Notes under the pieces: generated by a model
Told to the model about the DNA's origin: nothing
What the model saw: only the letters and a program-made list of their open reading frames with translations
Databases searched by the model: none
Program-made: the position numbers and the translations under genes
Shown: piece by piece, positions 1 to 5,329 of the stretch
Layout: each line of letters starts with the position of its first letter
Position numbering within the stretch: position 1 is the stretch's first letter
Assembly: GCA_007121575.1 (NCBI GenBank)
Contig: SKKJ01000237.1
Coordinates: 1 to 6,737 of the forward strand
Direction: 5' to 3'
Length of the DNA stretch: 6,737 nt
Source: Natronomonas sp.
GTDB taxonomy: Archaea; Halobacteriota; Halobacteria; Halobacteriales; Haloarculaceae

Positions 1-154
1 CGAAGTTTCCGAGATAAAGCGCATCGACGTCTTCGGTGTCGACATCACAGGAGCGAAGCGCCCGCGAAACCGCTTTGATCCCGAGTTCTTTGACCCCGGC
101 GCCGAGTTCGCCGAACGGTGTCGTTCCCGTGCCGACGATACTAACAGATCGCAT
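1..154 (-). CDS. Thiolase-family acyl-CoA acetyltransferase, N-terminal fragment
   Basis: This is the first 51 codons of a minus-strand gene cut by the left window edge; the start is the ATG at 154-152. The translation opens with MRSVSIVGTGTTPFGEL and continues to ALYLGNF. An initial beta strand, a VGxGxTPFGEL turn, a helix, a D(V)DALYLGN motif: this is the usual N-terminus of archaeal SCPx/acetoacetyl-CoA-type thiolases. Those enzymes condense or cleave acyl-CoAs in the cytoplasm, and in archaea the family includes the acetoacetyl-CoA thiolase feeding the mevalonate pathway. In related genomes such genes are often followed by a DUF35 zinc-ribbon/OB-fold partner, which here would lie outside the window. 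The catalytic Cys and His are also outside, so activity and substrate cannot be judged. The start is supported by a TATA-like box 27-32 nt upstream, fitting a leaderless mRNA. Family assignment is fairly secure; the specific reaction is not. Confidence 0.8.
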   Translation of the reverse strand, partial: MRSVSIVGTGTTPFGELGAGVKELGIKAVSRALRSCDVDTEDVDALYLGNF

Positions 155-180
155 AGTGTCAGCATTTGTCGATTGGCGAC

Positions 181-186
181 CTTAAA
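181..186 (-). promoter_or_regulatory. TATA box of the thiolase gene
   Basis: On the minus strand this reads TTTAAG and lies 27-32 nt upstream of the thiolase ATG. Haloarchaeal TATA boxes are centred about 26-28 nt upstream of the transcription start, so initiation at or within a few bases of the ATG (leaderless or near-leaderless mRNA) is predicted. No Shine-Dalgarno is visible before the ATG, which agrees. Confidence 0.55.
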
Positions 187-202
187 CCTGTCTTGAGAGC
201 CG

Positions 203-249
203 GTTTGGTGGCCTTCAAAAGCAGGCGAACGGAACCCCACCCACCAAAC
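203..249. repeat. 9-bp inverted repeat in the thiolase upstream region
   Basis: GTTTGGTGG at 203-211 is the exact reverse complement of CCACCAAAC at 241-249, and of the second copy of the same word at 266-274 inside the tandem duplication. The arms are separated by 29 or 54 nt. They lie upstream of the thiolase TATA box and downstream of the DUF7344 stop codon. This could be a pair of protein-binding half-sites or a weak hairpin in the DUF7344 read-through transcript; the sequence does not say which. Confidence 0.4.
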
Positions 250-289
250 ACCCAATTAAGTCGCCCCACCAAACACCCAATTAAGTCGC
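240..289. repeat. Perfect 25-bp tandem duplication (two copies)
   Basis: Positions 240-264 and 265-289 are identical over 25 bp and directly adjacent. Each unit begins CCCACCAAACACCC and ends AATTAAGTCGC. The duplication ends at the base before the stop codon of the DUF7344 gene (290-292), so it lies entirely in that gene's 3' flank and in the upstream region of the thiolase gene. There are only two units and no spacer, which points to a slippage-type duplication and not an array. On the minus strand each unit carries an in-frame or out-of-frame TAA within its TTAA core. Confidence 0.9.
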
Positions 290-601
290 TTACGGATGCA
301 TCGAGAGGCGCGTGATCGGATCGTAATCAATGACGCCGAGATCGTCCATCTTCGGAAGATGTGTGTGGTGTAGATGGAGCGTAACGTGTGTGATCGTCTC
401 TTGATCGATGGTCTCAAGGTCGTATTCGCTCGCCGCAACGAATAACGCTAACTCGTCGAGTTCAATCGGAAGCGTCGATGTCTCCAAGATTTCGAGCACA
501 GTCCGCCGTTGGTCGGCCGCGAGTAACTTGTGATACTCACTCTCCGTTAGATGCTCGGTTCCTCTATACGGTCGAGCTTCAGATTGTGTCGCGTGGTTCA
601 T
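290..601 (-). CDS. DUF7344-type small winged-helix protein
   Basis: This 103-residue soluble protein has no signal peptide or membrane segment. After a polar N-terminus of about 17 residues comes a compact domain: a helix at LTESEYHKLLAADQRR (18-33), then VLEILE, a Leu/Glu-rich helix at about 47-58, and the segment HLHHTHLPKMDDLGVIDYD (77-95). That last segment, giving HxTHLPKLDDxGVIxYD, is the hallmark of the DUF7344 family, which is abundant in haloarchaea and resembles winged-helix DNA-binding domains; the 'LDDxGVIxYD' part would form the wing. No biochemical function is established. It is divergent from the Bat-type regulator across about 240 bp, which suggests shared control. The ATG at 601-599 is the only plausible start, since the next Met is residue 85. 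No TATA box sits at leaderless distance, so a leadered transcript is likely. It ends with TAA right against a tandem duplication. Confidence 0.8.
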   Translation of the reverse strand: MNHATQSEARPYRGTEHLTESEYHKLLAADQRRTVLEILETSTLPIELDELALFVAASEYDLETIDQETITHVTLHLHHTHLPKMDDLGVIDYDPITRLSMHP

Positions 602-650
602 GTCATATATTCCCCGTTCCAGTTACGTCGACTGGACTGCCGCAAGCTTG

Positions 651-658
651 ACCTCCTT
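651..658 (-). promoter_or_regulatory. Consensus Shine-Dalgarno far upstream of the DUF7344 start
   Basis: The minus strand reads AAGGAGGT here, a strong match to the anti-Shine-Dalgarno of archaeal 16S rRNA. It lies about 50 nt before the DUF7344 ATG, too far to serve it directly. Five bases after it is a TTG that opens a 15-codon frame (645-598) whose TGA overlaps the DUF7344 start as ATGA. It may therefore drive a translationally coupled leader peptide, or be a chance match. Confidence 0.3.
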
Positions 659-792
659 GGTACCTAAGGAAATGCTAAAACTGATTAGGGAAGGTCAACG
701 GATCGTACCATTCGAATGCGTATCAATTACGTACGTTTCGAGAATGTATGGTTGTAAAAACAGTTCAATTCAGATAATTTTGGGAAAGGATA

Positions 793-810
793 CCCTCCGA
801 CGGCGGAGGG
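793..810. promoter_or_regulatory. Palindromic candidate operator at the regulator promoter
   Basis: CCCTCCG (793-799) and CGGAGGG (804-810) are perfect 7-bp inverted arms around ACGG. The palindrome ends two bases before the TATA box of the Bat-type regulator, so its right arm occupies the BRE position where TFB binds. A protein bound here would either block TFB/TBP or act as an adjoining upstream activator, as Bat does at the bop promoter. It stands out as a GC-rich island in AT-rich DNA. There is no U-run after it, so a terminator is unlikely. Confidence 0.5.
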
Positions 811-811
811 C

Positions 812-818
812 TTAATAT
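812..818 (+). promoter_or_regulatory. TATA box of the Bat-type regulator
   Basis: TTAATAT is centred 25 nt upstream of the ATG at 840, predicting a leaderless transcript starting at or next to the A of that ATG. This supports 840 as the start. An ATG at 824-826 is in another frame. Confidence 0.6.
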
Positions 819-839
819 GGTATATGAGTACACTACGCA

Positions 840-2708
840 ATGACAACGTCTGCATTAACCGAGGTACTCCGACAGACGAGGTCGATCTTCGAGGCGACTG
901 GGGAGCCATTGACGACGACAGAAGTCGCAGATCGACTCGATCTCGGACGCAGAAGTACCTACGAGCGATTAGAGCGCCTCGTCGAGCACGAGCAACTCGA
1001 AACCAAAAAGGTGGGTGCGAACGGGCGTATCTGGTGGCGGCCATCGGAGATGCGTCCGGATGACTACGCTGGAAGACGGACGGTTGAGCGTCAACTCCGA
1101 GCCCTCCGCGAAGCCGTCGAGAGAGCCACAGATCCGATATATTTCACCGACAAACGCGGAACGATCGAATACGTGAATCCGGCCTTCGAGGAGACGACGG
1201 GCTACACCGCCGAAGAAGCGATCGGGGAACGTTCGGATCGCTTGCGAACGGAGACGAACGAGCTAACCGAAACGGAGCGATCGAACGGTGCTTCGTCGAA
1301 CGAAATCCGCCGGGGAAAACACACCACGATGACGGGAGACGTCGTCGAAGAGATCATCATACCGGTGCGAGACACCGATGGTGAGATTGAACGGTTCGTT
1401 GGGATACTGCTCGAAGAGACTGAACGAGCCAACGACGAAGAGGAATACAAAAGAGAGCACCAACGCGAGCACCTGGCGGCGCTCAGCCGCATGAATACGA
1501 TCTTCCGAGAGATCATAGAAGCCGTGATCAATCAATCCACGCGAAAGGAGATCGAACAAACGGTCTGTGAAGCGCTGGCGAACGTGGGATCGTACGAATT
1601 CGCCTGGATCGGCGAGGTCAAGGTCGGTTCCCAGACCGTCCGGCAACGAGCCGAAGCCGGCGTGAGTGGGTATCTCGATGACGTGGTTGTCTCGGTCGAT
1701 CCCACAGATGAGCGAAGCAACGGCGACACCGGACGCGCCCTCCGGACAGGGACGATCCAGACGACACAAGACATCCGAACCGACCCGCGAGCAGATCCGT
1801 GGCGAGAAAACATCGAAAAGTACGATTATCGATCGACTGTGGCGATCCCGATCATTCACGACGGCACCACGTACGGTGTCTTAAGGATCTACGCCAAACC
1901 CACCATGGCGTTTGAAGGACCGGAGAAAACAGTGCTCAGCCAGCTAGGCAAAGTCATCGGTCATGCGATCGCTGCCGCCGAGAGAAAACAAGCGCTAATG
2001 AGCGACGAGGTCGTCACAGTCGAGTTTCATATCCCGGATATGCTCGACTCGTGGGGGGTCGAGACCACGATGAATGGATACATCTCGTTTGAGAACGTGA
2101 TTTCAGTGAGTGAGAACACGTATCTCGTCTACGGGACGATGGACCCCGACGCTCGCGAAACGCTCGAAGCCATGGTCGATCAGTATCCGCCGTGGGACTC
2201 GATGCGTGTGCTTTCGGAAAAAGCGGACGAAATCAGATTTGAGCTGAATTCCAGTGAATCTTCCATTCGTTCTAAAATGGCCTCCGAAGGCGGATCGATT
2301 AATAGCGCCGTTCTCGAAGACGGAAACCTCCACCTTCGAATCCAGCTTCCACCGACCGTCGACGTGAATTCGATCACTAAAATCGTAACTGAAGAGTATC
2401 CGGCCGCCCGGTTCCTTTCGAAGCGACAGTTCTCCCGAACGAGAGATCGTATGGACCGAGCACACTCGGTGTTTAACGCTGATCTCACCGAAAAACAGCG
2501 TGCAGCACTCGAGGCAGCGTATTATCGGGGATATTTCGAATGGCCTCGGGAAACCTCCGGTGAAACGATCGCTGAATTGCTCGGAATCGCCCCACCAACG
2601 TTCTCGTATCACCTGCGGCATGCCGAACGGACGCTTTTCGAAGCGATACTGTCGTCGACTCCGCTGAAAAGCGGTGACGAACACGGGATCGAAGCCACAG
2701 AGACGTGA
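840..2708 (+). CDS. Bat-type transcriptional regulator (wHTH-PAS-GAF-HTH_10)
   Basis: This is a 622-residue cytoplasmic one-component regulator related to the bacterio-opsin activator. Domains in order: an N-terminal winged helix (about 5-67, recognition region DRLDLGRRSTYERLERLVEH, wing ending GRIWWRP); a PAS sensor (about 88-195, with TDPIYFTDKRGTIEYVNPAF and ETTGYTAEEAIG); a charged coiled linker (196-220); a GAF domain (about 225-382, with YEFAWIGEV, RSTVAIPI and YGVLRIYA); the Bat GAF/HTH-associated domain (about 387-540); and a C-terminal HTH_10 domain (548-601, from LTEKQRAALEAAYYRGYFEWPR to PPTFSYHLRHAERTLF). There is no kinase core or receiver domain. The PAS lacks the LOV NCRFLQ cysteine motif, so flavin-based light sensing is unlikely; the ligand or redox signal is unknown. 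Domain order and the intact C-terminus indicate a working protein. It is divergent from the DUF7344 gene and has a palindrome at its core promoter, possibly for autoregulation. Targets are not evident; the neighbouring acyl-CoA genes are candidates by proximity only. Confidence 0.9.
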   Translation: MTTSALTEVLRQTRSIFEATGEPLTTTEVADRLDLGRRSTYERLERLVEHEQLETKKVGANGRIWWRPSEMRPDDYAGRRTVERQLRALREAVERATDPIYFTDKRGTIEYVNPAFEETTGYTAEEAIGERSDRLRTETNELTETERSNGASSNEIRRGKHTTMTGDVVEEIIIPVRDTDGEIERFVGILLEETERANDEEEYKREHQREHLAALSRMNTIFREIIEAVINQSTRKEIEQTVCEALANVGSYEFAWIGEVKVGSQTVRQRAEAGVSGYLDDVVVSVDPTDERSNGDTGRALRTGTIQTTQDIRTDPRADPWRENIEKYDYRSTVAIPIIHDGTTYGVLRIYAKPTMAFEGPEKTVLSQLGKVIGHAIAAAERKQALMSDEVVTVEFHIPDMLDSWGVETTMNGYISFENVISVSENTYLVYGTMDPDARETLEAMVDQYPPWDSMRVLSEKADEIRFELNSSESSIRSKMASEGGSINSAVLEDGNLHLRIQLPPTVDVNSITKIVTEEYPAARFLSKRQFSRTRDRMDRAHSVFNADLTEKQRAALEAAYYRGYFEWPRETSGETIAELLGIAPPTFSYHLRHAERTLFEAILSSTPLKSGDEHGIEATET

Positions 2709-2740
2709 GATCACCGGTACTGACGATTCAAAAGGAATGA

Positions 2741-2747
2741 TAATTTA
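2741..2747 (+). promoter_or_regulatory. TATA-like box of the interrupted acyl-CoA ligase
   Basis: TAATTTA is centred about 34 nt before the ATG at 2778, in the 69-bp gap after the regulator. Transcription would begin around 2771-2776, giving a very short leader. It suggests the ligase has its own promoter, though read-through from the regulator cannot be excluded since no T-run terminator is seen between them. Confidence 0.4.
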
Positions 2748-2777
2748 CATAGACCGAGCGAGAACACTTGATATCGC

Positions 2778-4319
2778 ATGATGCGTATCGAAGAACTGCT
2801 CGAAACCAGAGTCCAAAAGACGCCCGAAAAGCCATTTTTAACGTTCCAAGACGCGCGATACACCTACGAAGAAACGGCGGCGGTCTCGAAACGATACGCG
2901 AACGCGCTCGGCGAGCTCGGTGTCGAGGCCGGCGATCGCGTTGGCCTATTTCTCCCGAACTGTCCGTAGTTCATCTTCTCGATGTTCGCGAACGCCTATC
3001 TCGATAGCGTGAGCGCGCCATCGAATCCGGAGTATCAACCCGCAGAACTCGAACATTCTCTCGCGCTTTCAACACCGGAGATACTGCTAACGACCCCCGA
3101 ACTCCTCGAGATCGCGGTCGAAGCTGCTGAGGGGACGAGCGTCAAGGAGATCATCGTGACCGAGGAAGTCGATGGATACGAGTCACTGCCGGCGCTTGCG
3201 GCTGAGCAATCAGCCGAGGTCGGTTCACACGACGGTGACGCGGAAACGGTCGGCTTACACATGTACACATCCGGGACGACCGGACCGCCAAAAGCCGTCG
3301 AGTGCCAACACGAAAACTGGACGATCAGCGCGATCGATTTCCAAAAGCGGATGGGCTTTACCGTCGAGGACACGCTCTTTACCGCCCTCCCACTGTTTCA
3401 TGCGAACGCACAGATTTACTCGACGCTCGGCGCGGCCGCTGCGGGGGCAGAAGTCGTCATCTACGAGCGCTTTTCGTCCTCGCGGTGGTGGGACTGGTGT
3501 CGCGAGCACGGCGTCACCGAATTCAACGCGATGGGGAGTATGCTGAAGATGCTCGATAACATCCCCGAATCCGATTCGGACGCCGATAACCCGGTCGAAC
3601 TCGTCTTCTCTGCGGGAACGCCGGCAGAGCTCATCGAGCCGTTCGAGGAGCGTTTCGATCTACAGGTCGTCGAAGGGTACTCTCTCACCGAAGACCCGTT
3701 GTTGATGCTCAATCCGACAGATGCGGAGAAACGACGGATCGGCAGTATCGGGCTTCCACCGGCGGAAAAGCAGATCAAGGTCGTCGATGATGACGGAAAG
3801 CCAGTTCCGTCCGGCGAGAAAGGCGAGATCATCCAAAACTGTCCCGCACTGATGGCGGGGTATCACGGCCAGCCCGAGAAAACCGCCGAAGCGGTCAAAG
3901 ACGGCTGGTTTTACACCGGCGATTACGGGAAGATCGACGAAGACGGATTCGTCTACTTCCTCGACCGGAAGAAAGACATCGTTCGACGCGGCGGTGAGAA
4001 CATCTCATCGTACGAGGTCGAAGGCGTGATCAAATCGCTCGATGCGGTCGAAGAAGTCGCCATCATCCCGAGTCCAGACGAGTTCTACACGGAAGTCGTC
4101 AAAGCGCTCGTGCGCGTCAAAAAGGGGCACGAACTCACCGCAGAGGAGATCGTCGAACACTGCCGCGGCGAGATGGCCTCGTTCAAGATCCCACGCTATA
4201 TCGAGTTCGTCGAGGAGTTCCCGTACACGCCGACCGGGAAGATTCAAAAACAGCAACTTCGCGAACGCGAGAAAACGGAAGACCCCGAGCATTGGGATCG
4301 AGAGGACGAGATGGCCTGA
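2778..4319 (+). pseudogene. AMP-forming acyl-CoA ligase (CaiC/FadD-like) with in-frame TAG
   Basis: Read through, this frame encodes 513 residues plus stop, a normal size for class I AMP-forming acyl-CoA ligases, but codon 64 (2967-2969) is TAG: LFLPNCP-stop-FIFSMFANAYL. There is no frame change. Family alignments usually have Glu or Gln after NSP/NCP, so CAG or GAG to TAG is the likely lesion. All core motifs survive downstream (numbering of the read-through protein): phosphate loop YTSGTTGPPK (163-172); GYSLTED (300-306); YTGD with adenylate-binding Asp382; hinge DRKKDIVRRGGEN (396-408); and PTGKIQ with catalytic Lys488. Such enzymes adenylate a carboxylic acid and transfer it to CoA; the RRGGENISSYEVE region resembles carnitine/crotonobetaine- or medium/long-chain-type ligases, but the substrate is not determinable. 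Two tandem ATGs (2778, 2781) can start it. The intact remainder means a recent nonsense mutation, a sequencing error, or, less likely, read-through. An internal start at 2982 would remove the first 68 residues. Confidence 0.85.
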
Positions 4320-4347
4320 TCCGCAGATGGAGTGACGATCAACTCGT

Positions 4348-5169
4348 TCAGTAAAACGACTCGAGGTCTTCGAGGTCGTCGGATTCGTGGCTGTGTTCCG
4401 GTCCGGGAAACTCGCCGCTTTCGACCTCGTTGGCGTAGGCTTCGACCGCGTTTTTCATCTCTTCTCGAACGTTCCCGTACTGTTTCGAGAACGATGGCGT
4501 CCACTCACTCAATCCGACGATGTCGTGGAAGACGAGCACCTGCCCATCGCAGTCGGGGCCAGCACCGATCCCGATCGTCGGAATTTCGATTGCATCAGTG
4601 ACGGTTCGCGCGAGGTTAGCTGGGACGTGTTCGAGGATCAACGCGAACGCACCGGCATGTGCGTGCGCTTTCGCTAATTCGATGATTTCCGTTGCGGTCT
4701 CGGTATCGGTCCCCTGTCTCGGATAGCCGCCATACTCGTTGACGCGTTGGGGCGTTAATCCGAGATGCGCCACGACCGGGATTCCCAACTGGACGAGCCG
4801 TTCTGTCAATCCAACGGTGTGCGGGCCGCTTTCGAGTTTCACCGCTTTGGCTCCCGCTTCTTTGAGCATTCGACCGGCGTTCTTGATGCTCTCTTCTTCG
4901 GAGACGCCGAACGAGAGAAACGGCATATCCGCGACGACGAGTGCATCCTCGGTCGCACGAGAGACGGCGCCGACGTGTCGAGCGATATCGTCGACCGTGA
5001 CCGGAAGCGTCGTGTCGTATCCGAGCGTCGTGTTCCCGAGGCTGTCGCCCACGAGTACGATGTCGACGCCCACCTCATCGACGATCTCGGCGGCGGGCGC
5101 ATCGTACGCCGTCGCCATCGTGATCGGTTCATCCCCAGCCTTCGTTCGAATATCCCGGACGGTCGGCAT
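4348..5169 (-). CDS. panB: 3-methyl-2-oxobutanoate hydroxymethyltransferase (ketopantoate hydroxymethyltransferase)
   Basis: PanB transfers a hydroxymethyl group from 5,10-methylene-tetrahydrofolate (or a methanopterin-type carrier) to 2-oxoisovalerate to give ketopantoate, the first committed step toward pantothenate and CoA, in the cytoplasm. The 273-residue length is normal for the family, a (beta/alpha)8 barrel. Signature blocks: LVGDSLGNTTLGYDTTLPVT (39-58), VVADMPF (78-84), AVKLESG (109-115), VAHLGLTPQ (133-141), LILEHVP (177-183), and IGIGAGPDCDGQVLVFHD (199-216). By comparison with the E. coli enzyme, Asp42, Asp81 and Glu113 should bind the metal, Lys111 and Ser43 the substrate, and Glu180 is the general base; all are present. 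The last 20 residues form an acidic tail (ESDDLEDLESFY), common in haloarchaeal proteins. The gene converges on the ligase with a 28-bp gap and is divergent from the quinone-reductase-like gene. The ATG at 5169 gives the standard N-terminus. Confidence 0.95.
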   Translation of the reverse strand: MPTVRDIRTKAGDEPITMATAYDAPAAEIVDEVGVDIVLVGDSLGNTTLGYDTTLPVTVDDIARHVGAVSRATEDALVVADMPFLSFGVSEEESIKNAGRMLKEAGAKAVKLESGPHTVGLTERLVQLGIPVVAHLGLTPQRVNEYGGYPRQGTDTETATEIIELAKAHAHAGAFALILEHVPANLARTVTDAIEIPTIGIGAGPDCDGQVLVFHDIVGLSEWTPSFSKQYGNVREEMKNAVEAYANEVESGEFPGPEHSHESDDLEDLESFY

Positions 5170-5191
5170 GTCCTCGGATTCAGCGTAGTTT

Positions 5192-5198
5192 CCAAAAA
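5192..5198 (-). promoter_or_regulatory. TATA-like box of panB
   Basis: The minus strand reads TTTTTGG 23-29 nt upstream of the panB ATG, the distance expected for a leaderless transcript. The match to the haloarchaeal TATA consensus is only moderate. Confidence 0.35.
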
Positions 5199-5262
5199 CG
5201 CTGTCGGTTCACCCGTCGAATCGATCGTTTCGGGGCGAAGTCGGTCGTTTTCACCACCATTC

Positions 5263-5276
5263 CCCTTAATAGAGGG
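5263..5276. promoter_or_regulatory. TTAATAG box flanked by CCCT/AGGG arms
   Basis: CCCT (5263-5266) and AGGG (5273-5276) flank an AT core in the 160-bp divergent gap between panB and the quinone-reductase-like gene. The box CTTAATAGAGGG closely resembles TTTAATAGATGG at 6353-6364, which is at promoter distance from the next plus-strand gene. It could be a TATA box for the plus-strand gene (start about 5294, leader about 36 nt), or, read on the other strand, for a leadered panB transcript. Confidence 0.35.
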
Positions 5277-5295
5277 CTTCCGGTCGGTCACCACA

Positions 5296-5304
5296 TAACA
5301 TTTT
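5296..5304 (+). promoter_or_regulatory. Weak TATA-like element of the MDR oxidoreductase gene
   Basis: TAACATTTT is centred about 30 nt before the ATG at 5330 and would give a leaderless or near-leaderless mRNA. It competes with the better TTAATA box about 60 nt upstream of the ATG; which is used is not decidable from sequence. Confidence 0.3.
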
Positions 5305-5329
5305 CACCCCACCTGACGTTCGAATAGAT

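Larger units (their letters stand above)
602..839. promoter_or_regulatory. Divergent intergenic control region
   Basis: This 238-bp AT-rich stretch separates the minus-strand DUF7344 gene from the plus-strand Bat-type regulator. It contains the regulator's TATA box and an adjoining palindrome at its right end. On the minus strand it has a Shine-Dalgarno-like AAGGAGGT at 658-651 and a weak TTTTAG box at 680-675. The plus-strand open frame starting at 600 has a basic, Ser/Ile-rich composition unlike haloarchaeal proteins and is not taken as a gene. No RNA gene was recognised. Confidence 0.5.

Noticed and set aside
240..289. Minimal CRISPR array
   Set aside because: The two 25-bp units are directly adjacent with no spacer, and no cas gene is present; it is a simple tandem duplication.
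793..810. Intrinsic terminator hairpin for the DUF7344 or a lost upstream gene
   Set aside because: There is no T-run on either side, no plus-strand gene ends here, and it lies 190 bp upstream of the minus-strand gene and directly against a TATA box, which fits a regulatory site better.
600..815. Plus-strand open frame of 71 codons in the divergent control region
   Set aside because: Its start overlaps the DUF7344 start on the other strand, the protein is basic and Ser/Ile-rich unlike haloarchaeal proteins, it has no recognisable domain, and it covers the palindrome and nearly reaches the TATA box of the regulator.
1263..1859. Antisense open frame of 198 codons opposite the PAS-GAF region
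   Set aside because: It mirrors the conserved sense coding sequence, with no promoter or domain of its own.
2103..2714. Antisense open frame of 203 codons opposite the regulator's C-terminal half
   Set aside because: The sense strand encodes the conserved Bat middle domain and HTH_10. The antisense translation is Arg/Phe/Gly-rich without motifs.
2967..2969. Pyrrolysine codon in the acyl-CoA ligase
   Set aside because: No Pyl-dependent family matches this enzyme, the position is not catalytic, and nothing in the window suggests Pyl machinery. Kept only as a remote option in the finding on the TAG.
4765..5298. Plus-strand open frame of 177 codons opposite panB
   Set aside because: panB has every catalytic residue and normal length; this frame is its shadow, Arg-rich and without a recognisable domain.
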